In this document: one piece after another, positions 29,713 to 41,840 of the stretch | Numbering within the stretch: position 1 is the stretch's first letter | Layout of the letters: each line of letters begins with the position of its first letter | DNA from: Neoarius graeffei | Lineage: Eukaryota; Chordata; Actinopteri; Siluriformes; Ariidae | Reading direction: 5' to 3' | Assembly: GCF_027579695.1 (NCBI RefSeq) | Contig: NC_083582.1 | Coordinates: 3,144,378 to 3,208,377, forward strand | Length of the DNA: 64,000 bases | Notes under the pieces: model-generated | Seen by the model: only the letters and a program-made list of their open reading frames with translations | What the model was told of the DNA's origin: nothing | The model's database searches: none | Program-made: the position numbers and the translations under genes

Positions 29713-30477
29713 ATGCCTCCACCACCTTAAAGGAACAGTCCACCGTATTTCCATAATGAAATATGCTCTTATCTGAATTGAGACGAGCTGCTCCGTACCT
29801 CTCCGAGCTTTGCGCGACCTCCCAGTCAGTCAGACGCAGTCAGACGCGCTGTCACTCCTGTTAGCAATGTAGCTAGGCTCAGCATGGCCAATGGTATTTT
29901 TTGGGGCTGTAGTTCGATGCGACCAAACTCTTCCGCATTTTTCCTGTTTACATAGGTTTATATGAGCAGTGATATGAAACAAGTTCAGTTACACAAATTG
30001 AAACGTAGCGATTTTGTATGGTATGGAAAGTGCGCACTATAATGACAGGCGTACTAACACCTTCTGCGCGCTTCGGCAGCGCATTGATACGGAGCTCAGA
30101 TATCAATGCGCTGCCGAAGCGCGCAGAAGGTATTAGTACGCCTGTCATTATAGTGCGCACTTTACATACCATACAAAATCACTACGTTTCAATTTGTGTA
30201 ACTGAACTTGTTTCATGTCACTGGTCATATAAACTTATGTAAACAAGAAAAACGCGGAAGAGTTTGGTCGCATCTAACTACAGCCCCAAAAAATACCGTT
30301 GGCCATACTGAGCCTAGCTACATTGCTAACAGGAGTGACAGCGCATCTGACTGCGTCTGACTGACTGGGAGGTCGCGCAAAGCTCGGACAGGTACGGAGC
30401 AGCTCGTCTCAATTCAGATAAGAGCATATTTCATTATGGAAGTACGGTGGACTGTTCCTTTAAGGTGGTGGAGGCAT
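29713..30477. mobile_element. fold-back element 1 (two 377-bp arms, 11-bp loop)
   Basis: Left arm 29713-30089 and right arm 30101-30477 are near-perfect reverse complements around the loop 30090-30100. Inner termini read TTAAAGGAACAGTCCACC with TTAA at 29727-29730 and 30460-30463, as in piggyBac/Kolobok-type targets. Unusually, pairing continues outward past the TTAA by about 14 bp into the flanking repeat. No coding frame. Confidence 0.9.
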
Positions 30478-30574
30478 AAAAATGCAGAGAGTGCCAATTT
30501 GGGGACCAAAAAACCCCTCACTAACCCCTTTGAACAACAACATCAAGAAGAAGAAAAAGTAAAATCATTTGTTT

Positions 30575-30660
30575 CTTCTTTATCCATCCATCCATCCATC
30601 CGCTTATCCGTCAGGGTCGTGTGTGAGCTGGAGCCAGTATCAGTGTTAGCTCAGTGCAGT
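30575..30660 (-). repeat. truncated SINE/LINE tail with (ATCC)n
   Basis: tccatccatccatccgctta on the + strand is the reverse of the ggataagcgg-(GATG)n tail seen on the Rex3-like LINE at 36105-36140. Confidence 0.6.
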
Positions 30661-30739
30661 GGAGAGTAGAGTAAGGTCAGAGCTGTATTCTGGGGCTCTG
30701 GACGAAAAAGAGCCCCAAATCAATCAAACCTACTGGCCT

Positions 30740-30985
30740 TCATTCCCTCCATCTGCAGCTGGATCCTGGACTTCCTGACTAAACGATCACACTGTTCAGA
30801 TTGGACGCGATACTTCCTGCACCATCACACTGAGCACTGGCACACCTCAGGGTTCCGTGCTCAACCCGTTGCTGTTCACAGTGATGATGCATAACTGCAC
30901 TGCAAAGTGCGACTCAAAGCGTATCACCAGTCTGTAGATGATCCCACAGCAGTGTCACTTCCTCAGCAACAACAACCAGACAGAA
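30740..30985 (+). pseudogene. LINE reverse-transcriptase remnant
   Basis: Frame-broken pieces read CSWILDFLTK, TLSTGTPQGSVLNPLLF-type and a decayed DDT-type segment, i.e. RT motifs between palm motifs A and C of CR1/Rex1-like elements. No ends visible. Old. Confidence 0.6.
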
Positions 30986-30999
30986 TGTGTTGGGTGAGA

Positions 31000-31133
31000 T
31001 ATGCAAAGACATTATTGATATATATGTTGACATTAATATTGTATGGCAAAACAAAAAAACTATTTTATCCCTATATGTAATTAATATGTCCAAGGCTGGC
31101 TGTGGTGTGATATTGTGTAATCCAAAGAGACAC

Positions 31134-31179
<46 letters not shown>

Positions 31180-32287
31180 CAGCCATTCTGGAAGATTCCA
31201 CAATACGCAGGTTAATTGGTCACATGATTGGGTTTAAAAGGAGCAGCACCAAAGGCTCAATCTGTGCGAGTAAGGATGGGCGTGGCTCACTGCTTTGTGC
31301 TGAAATTCATGACAGAATTGTTCATCAATTCAAAAACAACATTTCTCAACACAAGATTTTAGGTTTTTCAAAATTTACAGAACATAATATTGTGAAAAGA
31401 TTCAGGGAATTCAGAGACATCTCAGTGTGTAAAGGGCGGGGTCAGAAACCACTGCTGAATGGGCGTGACCTTCAAGCCCTCAGGTGGCACTGTCTGAGAA
31501 ACTGTCATGCTAATGTGACAAATACAGCCACATGGGCTCAGGAGGACTTCGGAAAACCATCATCACTGAACACAGTCCACCGCTGCATCCAGAAACGCAA
31601 CCTGAAACTGTATTACACAAGGAGAAAGCCATTCATCAACTCCATACAGAAACACCGCCGATTTCTCTGGGCTGGAACTCATCTCAGTGAAAAAACAGTG
31701 GAAACGTGTGCTGTGGTCAGATGAGTCACAGTTCAGCTCATTTTCAGGAAAACCGGACGTTGAGTTCTCAGTGCCAAAGGTGAACACAACCATCCAGTTT
31801 ATCAGAGAAAGGTGTAAAAGCAGCATCTGTGATGGTATGGGGGGGGGGGGGGGGGGAATCAGTGCCCACGGCATTGGGGAGGTGCATGTGTGTGAAGGTA
31901 CCGTTTATATATTGGGATTTTAGAGAGACATATTCATCAAGGCGACGTCTCTTCCCAGGAAGCCCATGCTTATTTGAGCAGGATAATGCCACGCCTCATT
32001 CTGCATGGGCTACAGCAGTGTGGTTTCATAGACACAGAGTGCGTGTGCTTGAGTGGCCTGCTGCCAGTCCAGATCTGTCTCCTATTCAGAATGTACAGCA
32101 CTTAATGAAGAGGAGAATCAGACAACGGAGACCACAGACTGTTGAGCAGCTGAAGTCTTGTATCGAGCAAGAATTGAGACAATTTCCAACCGCAAAACTG
32201 CAACAATTAGAATCCTCAGATCCCGTACAATTAAAAAATGTGATTAAAGGAAAGAGGATGGAACACAATGGTAATAATGCCTTAATT
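31000..32287 (+). mobile_element. second Tc1-like transposon family, inactive
   Basis: Transposase pieces from 31190 to 32270: an N-terminal HTH region, LWSDESQFSSFSG (first Asp), a G-run slip near 31840-31855 that shifts frame, FEQDNATPHSA (second Asp), and SPDLSPIQNV where the catalytic Glu of the usual PIEN motif is Gln. It is clearly a different family from the copies at 11, 17.7 and 26.3 kb. An (AG)n tract (31137-31177) lies near its start and a SINE is inserted at its end. Confidence 0.8.
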
Positions 32288-32663
32288 ATCTCATCTCATT
32301 ATCTGTAGCCGCTTTATCCTGTTCTACAGGGTCGCAGGCGAGCTGGAGCCTATCCCAGCTGACTACGGGCGAAAGGCGGGGTTCACCCTGGACAAGTCGC
32401 CAGGTCATCACAGGGCTGACACATAGACACAGACAACCATTCACACTCACATTCACACCTACGCTCAATTTAGAGTCACCAGTTAACCTAACCTGCATGT
32501 CTTTGGACTGTGGGGGGAACCGGAGCACCCGGAGGAAACCCACGCGGACACGGGGAGAACATGCAAACTCCACACAGAAAGGCCCTCGCCAGCCACATGG
32601 GTTCGAACCCGGACCTTCTTGCTGTGAGGCAACAGCGCTAACCACTACACTACCGTGCCGCCC
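32288..32663 (-). mobile_element. tRNA-derived SINE, copy 4 (minus)
   Basis: Flanked by exact 9-bp repeats gccttaatt (32279-32287, 32664-32672). Confidence 0.95.
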
Positions 32664-32672
32664 GCCTTAATT

Positions 32673-33413
32673 AAAATAAAAATAAAGAACGTTATTTTAC
32701 TACCTACATCACAGAACTCCAAATGGAGCCTTTTCTTCAGGTCAGATCAACCAAAACATGTCAACAGAATTGTTGCTGTTATTAATGGCTTATTTGGGGG
32801 TAAAAATATTTTGGGTGCAGCAACACCAACAGGGGGCGCTGCTGGCTTTCACTAAACCTGCTTTCTGGAAAACTCCTAGTACTACTACTAATCATAGAAT
32901 AAAATGAATATAAAACATTTCAGAAGCAGAATTTTTTAAAATAAAAAGAAAAATATAAATAGCAAATATAATATCTTACCAGTGCATTGAACAGTCGTTG
33001 AAATTAAAATAAATTATATCCTGTTTTTATTATCTCCTATTTAATGTGTGTGTGCGCGTGCTAAGAGTTTTTGGTTAGCAGGATGTTTCCTGAATATAGT
33101 TTTTAATCGCTGAGTTTCTGTTAATTCTTAGAACCTTTTATAATGTTTTTAAACATTCTGACAACGTTTCTGCAACATTTGTAGGGACATTTACTTTATG
33201 TTTGTTTCATGTTAGCAGTCATGTTAGACTCAGTGTGACTGGAAATGTTGTGTGAGGAACATTATAAGAATGTTTCACGGTTTGTAGGATACTATAGACC
33301 ATTATTTTTGGAATGTTTGAGTCAAACATTCAGATGTATTCAATATTTTACTGAACATTCTGCTAATGTTCTCCGTCATCTCAGGAATGATTCTTGATAT
33401 AAATAGTAAATAT
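32673..33413. other. AT-rich, nothing recognised
   Basis: The first ~200 bp may be the remainder of the adjacent Tc1-like element. The rest shows no gene or repeat I can support. Confidence 0.4.
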
Positions 33414-33425
33414 GCATCAAGATAT

Positions 33426-33799
33426 CTCATCTCATTATCTGTAGCCGCTTTATCCTGTTCTACAGGGTCGCAGGCGAGCTGGAGCCTATCCCAGCTGACT
33501 ACGGGTGAAAGGCGGGGTTCACCCTGGACAAGTCGCCAGGTCATCACAGGGCTGACACATAGACACAGACAACCATTCACACTCACATTCACACCTACGG
33601 TCAATTTAGAGTCACCAGTTAACCTAACCTGCATGTCTTTGGACTGTGGGGGAAACCGGAGCACCCGGAGGAAACCCACGCGGACACGGGGAGAACATGC
33701 AAACTCCACACAGAAAGGTCCTCGCCGGCCACAGGGCTCGAACCCAGACCTTCTTGCTGTGAGGCGACAGCGCTAACCACTACACCACCATGCCGCCCC
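33426..33799 (-). mobile_element. tRNA-derived SINE, copy 5 (minus)
   Basis: Flanked by exact 12-bp repeats gcatcaagatat (33414-33425, 33800-33811). Confidence 0.95.
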
Positions 33800-34083
33800 G
33801 CATCAAGATATATTTTGAGATAAACATTTATGCTTAGAACACTATTATCACTCTGAATCTCTCTGGCAAGCCTTTATTCTCTTTTGTTTGCCTCTTTATA
33901 GAGGTTGTGTGGTCTCAGGGAATTAAAGATAGAGTCCGCCATTTTGGAGAAACATATGTGTCATGTTAGCTCCTAGCAAGCTCCAAGTAGCCAGTACAGG
34001 TAAGCCTGAGAGGATTATTTTATTTTCCTGCCCGTGTCACATTCACATTAATATTCTGTATTATTATATAAATCTACTGTCCG

Positions 34084-36140
34084 TCATATCTTCAACTGCC
34101 ACCTCTGGCAGAGCTTCAACTGCATACCAGGGAAGGATGGGGATATTGAGTCCATGTGGACCATGTTCCGCACTTCCATTGCTGAGGTGGCCGTGTGGAC
34201 CTGTGGCTGCAAGGTTGTTGGTGCCTGTTGTGGCAGTAATCCCCAAACTCGGTGGTGGACACCTGCAGTGAGGGGAGCCGTGAAGCTGAAGGAGTCCTAT
34301 CGGGCTTGGTTAGCCTGTGGGTCTCCAGAGGCAGCTGACAGGTACCAATGGGCCAAGCGGAACGCGGCTCTGGTGGTCGCTGAAGCAAAAACTCAGGTGT
34401 GGGTGGAGTTCGGTGAGGCCATGGAAAGCAACTTTTGGTCAGCCTCGAAGAGATTCTGGCAAACTGTCCGGTGGCTCAGGAAGGGGAAGCAGTGCTCTGT
34501 CCCGACTGTTTAAAGTGGGAATGGAGTGCTGTTGACCTCAACTGGGGACATCGTCCGGTGGTGGAAGGAATACTTTGAGGATCTCCTCAATCCCACCTTC
34601 ATGTTGTCTGAGGAGGAGGCAGAGTCTGAGGGCGCTTGGGATGACTTACCCATCACAGGAGCTGAGGTTGCCGAGGTGGTTAAAAGCTCCTTGGTGGCCA
34701 GGCTCCTGGGGTGGATGAGATTCGTCCTGAGTTCCTGAAGGTGCTGGATGTTGTTGGGCTGTTTTAGCTGGCACGCCTCTTCAACATTGTGTGGAGGTCA
34801 GGGACAGTGCCTCTGAATTGGCAGACTGGGGTGGTGGTCCCCCTTTTTAAAAAAGGGGACCAGAGAGTATGTTCCAACTATAGGGAAAGCCTCCCCGGGA
34901 AAGCCTATGCTGGGGTGCTGGAGAGGAGAGTCTAGTCAATAGTCAAACCTCAGATTCAGGAGGATCAGTGTGATTTTCGTCCTGGTCGTGGAACACTGGA
35001 CCAGCTCTTTACCCTTGCAAGGGTACTGAAGGGTGCGTGGGAGTTTGCCCAACTGGTCTACATGTGTTTTGTGGACCTGGAGAAGGCTTACAACCATGTC
35101 CCTTGTGGTGCCCTGTGGGGGGTGCTTTGGGAGTATTGGGTTAAGCTGTGGGCTATTCGGACCCTGTATGACCGGAGCAGGAGTTTGATTCGCATTGCCG
35201 GCAGTAAGTCGGATTCATTCCCGGTGTATGTGGGACTCCGCCAGGACTGCCCTTTGTCATTGGTTCTGTTCATAACTTTTATGAACAGAAGTTCTAGGTG
35301 CAGCCAAGGGGCAGAGGGTGTCCGGTTTGGTGGCATCAGGACTGCGTCTCTGCTTTTTGCGGATGATGCGGTCCTGTTGGCTTCATCAATCTGTGACATA
35401 CAGCATGCACTGGGACGGTTTGCAGTTGAGTGTAAAGCAGCTGGGAGGAGGATCAGCACCTCCAAATCTGTGGCCATGGTGCTCAGCCGGAAATGGGTGG
35501 AGTGCCTACTTCAGGCCAGGGGGGAGTTGCTACCTCAAGTGGAGGAGTTTAAGTATCTCGGGGTCTTGTTCACGAGTGAGGGTGGGGGGGAGTGAGAGTT
35601 GGATTGACGGAATAGAACAGCATCAGCAGTGATGCGGACGCTAAACCGGTCTGTTGTGGTAAAGAGAGAGCTGAGCCAAAAGGCAAAACTCTCAATTTAC
35701 TGGTCCATCTACGTTCCTACCCTCACCTATGATCATGAGCTGTGGGTAGTGACCGAAAGAATGAGATCATGGATCCAAGCTGTCGAAATGAGTTTTCTCC
35801 ACAGGGTGACTGGGCTCTCCCTTAGAGACAGGGTGAGGAACTTGGTCATTCGGGAGAGACTCAGAATAGAACCGCTGCTCCTCCACATCAAAAGGAGGCA
35901 GTTGAGGTGGTTTGGGCACCTTGTCAGGATGCCCCCTGGACGCCTCCCAGGGGAGACCCCGGGGCAGACCCAGGACATGTCGGAGAAATTACATCTCTCA
36001 GCTGGCCTGGGAACGCCTTGGTATTCCCCTGGAAGAGCTGGTGGAGGTGGCTGGCGAGAGGGAAGTCTGGGCTGCTCTGCTTAGGCTGCTACCCCACGAC
36101 CGGACCCGGATAAGCGGCAGAAAATGAATGGATCGATGGA
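34084..36140 (+). mobile_element. Rex3-like (RTE-group) LINE, 5'-truncated
   Basis: Reverse transcriptase followed by the conserved C-terminal region, and a 3' tail ggataagcggcagaaaatga with decayed (GATG)n. GATG-repeat tails are a known Rex3 feature. The endonuclease is missing, so it is a 5'-truncated insertion. Confidence 0.78.
34100..36125 (+). pseudogene. Rex3-like reverse transcriptase, broken
   Basis: Pieces at 34154-34513, 34526-34738, about 34770-34920, 35062-35595 and 35629-36084. Motifs seen: VVVPLFKKGD, FRPGRGTLDQL, CFVDLEKAY (palm A), VGLRQDCPLS (palm B; the usual RQGCPLS Gly is Asp), LFADDAVLL (intact catalytic box), FKYLGVLFTSEGG, and a tail reading SFLHRVTGLSLRDRV and LRWFGHLVRMPPGRLP. 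Stops and frameshifts separate the pieces, so no enzyme is made. Confidence 0.82.
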
Positions 36141-37059
36141 ACTACTGTCACATCGGAACCGGATGGAGCTTCTGAGTGGCACTTCCAGGTCACGTCTCCA
36201 GACTGCATTTCCCAGAGCACACTGTGGCAGCTGTGTCCATGATCACATCCTAATAACACAGCATACCTGCTGCAAACCAGCCAATCAGAACAGAGCTCAT
36301 CCACATACCATATTAATGATCCACCAAAAACAGGAATAGTGCTTGTTTCATTCTTGGGCCAAATCACAAGGCTGTAAATGGCGCATAAAACCACATCTGG
36401 GCATTTTTCACCCTGACCAGAGTCACAGATCTTCTATTTAGACATCAAGGAACAATTTAAATTCTGACTAAATTTATTCCATGGCACCTTTAAAGCAGTC
36501 AGAAGCAGGAATCAAACGCCAAATCTCTAATCAGAACAGTTTCCCTCATCTTCCAGAAGAACACTGAGAGCCAGCGCTTTCATGGGCAGTGGAGATGGTC
36601 GAGATGTTCCAGCTTTATATGGTGTGGAAGTGGATGTCTCTTTCACACAGCATTTTGAATTATTTATCAATCCAAAATCCCAATGTGCTAGCAAATGTGC
36701 TTTTAAGTCTTCGTGGCTGTAAAATCCTTCGCAAATGTTGTCTGGACAAATACCATGATACAGAGCAAAGAATAACACAGGAAGTAATGTAACTAACATT
36801 AGCTCGGGTGTGGGTTAGGAAACGGTCGCTACAGTTGCTGCTACAATGCTAACATGCAGGGAGGACGAGGTGGTTTTCCAGAACCAGCACAACAACTCCA
36901 GACAGCGATCCTCACAACATCACAACCACACCTCATCCTGGCAAACTAGTCAGTAAGTAAGCTGAATGTCCATAAGCAAGTGATTTAACATGACTAGACA
37001 CAGTTAAAAGACTGGTACCTGCTCGCTAACTAACCAGTAAGCCATTACATTAGCCACAA
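36141..37059. other. intergenic, nothing recognised
   Basis: No supported gene or named repeat. cacctttaaag at 36488 is a possible end of a TTAA-type element, without a partner I could find. Confidence 0.35.
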
Positions 37060-38653
37060 CAACACGGAGAAGATGGCGCCAGTGTGTGTGGCCTGCCGTC
37101 TGTCTCTGCCAGCGTTGTGTGTGTTTGTGCTGTATCTGTCACTTGTCAGTCTAAATGTCTACTTGCTACTGGTGTATGATCGCCAAACACTGTTGGATAT
37201 TCAAGTTTCTACCAAAGATCTGGTGGGGTTTGATCGTGGTGGACAAAAGTCTTTGCCCCCTTTCCTATCGGGGATCCCAGCTTACCTCTGCCGCGCCCCG
37301 GCTCCATCTCTCCAGCATAAATGCCACTACCGCTGGGGTAAACGCAGCGGTCGACTGGTAAGGCTGAAGGCCTGTTTGTCGCGCACTTCCAAGGTTTCTT
37401 GGACTAAGTATGGAGCGGTGCCTCGCCTTGTTATTTCTTGACGCTCGCTGGACCCTGTCAATGCCTGGCTGGTACCTGTCGTCGGCCCGGATGAGATGCT
37501 CCAGCTGTACGGCCCCTCCTCTCCTCGGCCTCGCTGGTGCGGGGTGAATTTGTGCAATCTACGGCCTTTGTGTCGGGCCCCCCGGACGGTTACTACCGTG
37601 GATCCGCTGATTCCTGCCAAGTTTGGGCTCGTCAGTGCTAGGTCGCTAGCAAACAAAACTTTCATCCTGAAGGATTTCTTTACTTCCCGGGGACTGGATT
37701 TTCTCTGTGTGACTGAGACGTGGCTAGCTGTTGGTGAGTCCAGCGCCCTCACAGAACTTTTACCTGGGGGTTGCTGTTATTTTAACTCCCCGCGGACCTC
37801 GGGCCGAGGAGGAGGAATAGCGACTATTTATAAAAGTTCTTATCAATGTAAGCAACTGTCTCTGTCATCCTCTTTTACCAGCTTTGAGATGAGTTTATTT
37901 GAACTGGCTCGCCCTCACACAGTGTTGTGTGCAGTGGTCTACAGACCTCCCAAATACAATAAGGACTTCATAAGTGACTTTTCTGATTTCCTGGCTGAAA
38001 TTATTCCCGAGTATGACCGTGTCCTTATTGTGGGGGATTTTAATGTTCATGTGTGTTGTCCTGATAAGCCAATGGTGAAGGACTTTCTTAACCTCATTGA
38101 CTCTTTTAATCTAGTACAGTCTGTTTCTGGTCCCACACAAGAACGCGGACACACACTCGATCTTGTTTTATCATATGGTTTGCCTGTTTTTAACTTGGAG
38201 ATCTGTGACGCAGTGTTTTCGGACCATATGCCTGTATTGTTTGATGTTGTTGTTGCCGGCAACACAGTTAAACCTCACGCTGCTGTTGCCCAGTGCTGTC
38301 GCGTCATTAACCCTTCCACTGCTGGTCAGTTCTTGGCCGTTTTTAATTAGAGCTGTGTCGTACCTGAATCAATGTGTAACGACACGGACAAGCTTAGTTC
38401 ATGGTTTCACTCCTCCTGCCAAATTGTTTTAGACACTGTGGCTCCATTAAAAATCAGGCAGCCTAAAACTAAATGTGAACCCTGGCTAAATGACACTACT
38501 CGAGCTGTCAGACGCCAGTGCCGTAGAGCTGAGTGCAAGTGGAAGAGAGACAAACTGCAAGTGTCTTTTCAAATGTTAAGAGAGTGCTGGTGTAACTATC
38601 AGACAACTGTGAAAGCTGCTAAAACTAAACATTTCTCTGATATTATTCTGTCA

Positions 38654-39018
38654 GGCGGCACAGTGGTGTAGTGGTCAGTGCTGTCGCCTCACAGCAAGAA
38701 GGTCCTGGGTTTGAGCCCCGGGGCCGGCGAGGGCCTTTCTGTGTGGAGTTTGCATGTTCTCCCCGTGTCCGCGTGGGTTTCCTCCGGGTGCTCCGGTTTC
38801 CCCCAAAGACATGCAGGTTAGGTTAACTGGTGACTCTAAATTGAGCGTAGGTGTGAGTGTGAATGGTTGTCTGTGTCTATGTGTCAGCCCTGTGATGACC
38901 TGGCGACTTGTCCAGGGTGAACCCCGCCTTTCGCCCGTAGTCAGCTGGGATAGGATCCAGCTCGCCTGCGACCATGTAGAACAGGATAAAGCGGCTAGAG
39001 ATAATGAGATGAGATGAG
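38654..39018 (+). mobile_element. tRNA-derived SINE, copy 6
   Basis: Exact 12-bp target duplication attattctgtca (38642-38653, 39019-39030), inside the L2 LINE. Confidence 0.95.
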
Positions 39019-39055
39019 ATTATTCTGTCAAACTGTCATAAGCCTCATGTTCTGC

Positions 39056-39833
39056 TTAAAGGAGTACGCCACCCCCAGGTGAAATTGAGTCAGTCCCTGC
39101 AGTCCCTAGAGTTGGATGAGTGAGCCAAAGCGTTTTGTAGCTGACCCAGCCATTGCCCTGATCTAGAAACGCCCCAGTTAGCTTTAGCTTAGCGTAGTTG
39201 CTGTAATCCGGCGTGTCCAGCTAGCATGTCGTTCCAAAAGTGAATCAAATAACTCAAGATTTTTTATAATTATTTCTCATGACCTGTACATTCACATCGA
39301 GTACACATATCAATGCAAATTAACACGAAGGGATTTACTAGACCAATTTATATCTGGAACTATTTTCGGCCACAGCACAGGCAAAGCACCGCTGCAGGCA
39401 CAAAGACACCACGCAGCACCTGAAAACCCTCAACTTCCGTCAATACACCAGCGTGACTACTAAGTTGTGGTGCTGCGTGGTGTCTTTGCGCCTGCAGCGG
39501 TGCTTTGCCTGTGCTGTGGCCGAAAATAGTTCCAGACATAAATTGGTCTAGTAAATCCCTTCGTGTTAATTTGCATTGATATGTGTACTCGATGTGAATG
39601 TACAGGTCATGAGAAATAATTATAAAAAATCTTGAGTTATTTGATTCACTTTTGCAACGACATGCTAGCTGGACACGTCGGATTACAGCGACTACGCTAA
39701 GCTAAAGCTAACCGGGGCGTTTCTAGATCAGGACAATGGCTGGGTCGGCTACAAAACGCTTTGGCTCACTCATCCAACTCTAGGGACTGCAGGGACTGAC
39801 TCAATTTCACCTGCGGGTGGCGCACTCCTTTAA
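39056..39833. mobile_element. fold-back element 2 (two 365-bp arms, 48-bp loop)
   Basis: Arms 39056-39420 and 39469-39833 are near-perfect reverse complements. Termini TTAAAGGAGTACGCCACC / complement, with TTAA at both outer ends. Arm sequence differs from fold-back element 1, but the terminal motif is alike. No protein frame. Inserted in the L2 LINE. Confidence 0.92.
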
Positions 39834-41730
39834 GACTCTCGACTCTGTTCTTAATGCTCCGCAGACCGTCGGTATTGAGGCTTCGCCTGCTGTTTGTGAA
39901 GACTTTCTTCACTTTTTTATTGACAAGGTTGCTGGCACTAGGGCTCACCTTCTGCGTATGACCCTTCAGTCTTTGTCCCCTGCTCAGCTGTCCTTGATGG
40001 GTTTGGATCTGTGACTCTGTTAGATTTACAGGACACTGTTGGTCATTTAAAGTCCTCAGGCTCTCCTAATGATGCTGTCCCCTCTCGACTATTTAAAGAG
40101 GTTTTTCCTACTGTGGGTCCATCCGTGCTTGCAGTTATTAACAGCAGTTTGTCCTCAGGTGTAGTCCCTAAAATCTTTAAACATGCAGTAGTGCAACCTT
40201 TAATTAAAAAAAAAACAGGTTCTGCAGTTCTGGCTAATTATAGGCCTATTTCCAAACTGCTCTTCCTTTCAAAACTCCTCGAAAAGACAATCTACAAGCA
40301 ATCAATGTCCTTTCTGGAGGAGCACAATATTCTTGAGGTTTTCCAACCTGGTTTTAAATCACTGCACAGCACAGAATCGGCTCTTTTAAGAGTTTTTAAT
40401 TATATTCTTTTAACTTGTGATTCCGGTGAATGTGCTGTTCTTGTACTTTTAGACTTAACTGCTGCATTTGACGCTGTAGACCATGACATTTTAATTTCAC
40501 GTTTGGAGCAGTGGGTGGGCATCAGTGGCATAGCACTGGAGTGGTTCAGGTCGTATTTGGCAGATCGAACTTTCTGTGTGAGCCTTGGTGACTCTGTATC
40601 CTCCTCTGCTCCTCTGTCATGTGGTGTCCTGCAGGGCTCAGTCTTAGGCTCTCTTCTCTTTTCTTTGTACCTCCTCCCGCTTGGTTCCATATTTAGGAAG
40701 CATGGTATTTCATTTCATTGTTATGCGGATGACACTCAGGTCTATATGCCTCTTAAAAAGAATCAAGCATTCTCTGTAAGACCCTTACTTGAATGTCTTG
40801 ATGACATAAAGGCCTGGATGGCTCTAAATTTTTTAAATTTTAACGAAAAGAAGACAGAAGTGATTGTTTTTGGTGGCAGCTCCAAGACCCTCTGTCTAGA
40901 ACTAGGTTCCTTGGCTCAATACCTAAAATCCAACATCACTAAGTTGGGAGTTAAGGTGGACTCTGACCTCAGACTTGACAATCAGATCAAGACAGTTGTG
41001 AAGTCAAGTTTTTACCAACTGAGGCAGCTAGCCAAAATAAAGCCAATTCTTTCAAAGCAGCACTTTGAGACAGTAATCTACGCCTTTGTCACCACACGGC
41101 TGGATTACTGCAATGCACTTTATGTGGGGGTTAGTGGGTCCTCCATCAACCGTCTCCAGATGGTACAAAATGCTGCTTCACGTCTTTTAACTGGCACACG
41201 CAAACATGACCACATTTCCCCCATTTTAGCCTCACTCCACTGGTTGCCCATACATTTTAGGATTCATTTTAAAATTATTTTATTTGCTTTTAAATCTCTC
41301 AATGGTCTCGCCCCTCCCTACCTCTCTGAATTGCTGCACCCATATTCACCCACCCGCTCTCTCAGGTCTGCTGATCAGCTCCTCCTGAGGGTGCCAAAAA
41401 CTAAGCGCAAGCTCAGAGGGGACCGTGCTTTCGCCGTGGCGGCCCCTAAAATGTGGAATGATCTGCCTCTGCACGTTAGACAGGCATCTTCCTTGCCTGT
41501 TTTTAAATCCCTTCTTAAAACCCATCTCTTTTCCATGGCCTTTGACACGCGGTAAGATGTTGATTTTATTTTATTGTTTTATCTTATTTTATGTTATTTT
41601 ATTGTTTTGTCTTATTATATGTCTGTTTTTATTGATGTTTTTATGTCTTTTTATTTATTTTGTATTTATTGTATCATGTACAGCACTTTGGTACCTTCTG
41701 GTTGTTTTTAAAGTGCTTTATAAATAAAGC

Positions 41731-41798
41731 TGGATTGGATTGGATTGGGTTGGATTGGATTGGATTGGATTGGATTGGATTGGATTGGATTGGATTAG
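41731..41798. repeat. (GGATT)n tail of the L2 LINE
   Basis: About 13 units of ggatt; an (AC)n tract follows at 41803-41838. Confidence 0.95.
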
Positions 41799-41801
41799 CC
41801 A

Positions 41802-41840
<39 letters not shown>

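Larger units (their letters stand above)
37073..41555 (+). pseudogene. L2 ORF (endonuclease + reverse transcriptase), interrupted
   Basis: Endonuclease motifs: CVTETWL, GRGGGIATIY, YRPPKYN, VGDFNVH and FSDHMPV, in an open frame of 284 codons. The RT half is an uninterrupted 514-codon frame (40011-41555) with LTAAFDAVDHDIL (palm A), VLQGSVLGSLLF (palm B), CYADDTQVY (intact palm C), and the C-terminal DYCNALYVGV, LHWLPIHFR and PKMWNDLPL blocks common to L2/CR1. The N-terminal 122-codon frame starts with a hydrophobic segment. Frame breaks near 37440 and 38350 plus two insertions kill the element, but the intact RT half indicates it is fairly young. Confidence 0.88.
37060..41800 (+). mobile_element. 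L2-type LINE, near full length, interrupted by a SINE and a fold-back element
   Basis: Begins near a gaagatggcgcc start at 37069 and ends with aaagtgctttataaataaag followed by (GGATT)n, the short-tandem tail typical of L2 elements. ORF pieces: N-terminal 37073-37441, endonuclease 37496-38350, linker 38372-38650, RT and C-terminus 40011-41555. The SINE (38654-39018) and the fold-back element (39056-39833) both lie between endonuclease and RT. Confidence 0.88.

Noticed and set aside
33302..33709. Cys/Val-rich frames that recur at 21.6, 23.4, 27.2, 32.3, 38.8 and 56.3 kb
   Set aside because: These are translations of the SINE body; recurrence reflects copy number, not a gene family.
40011..41555. 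514-codon open frame as an active host gene
   Set aside because: It is the RT half of the L2 LINE; length and intactness reflect youth of the insertion.
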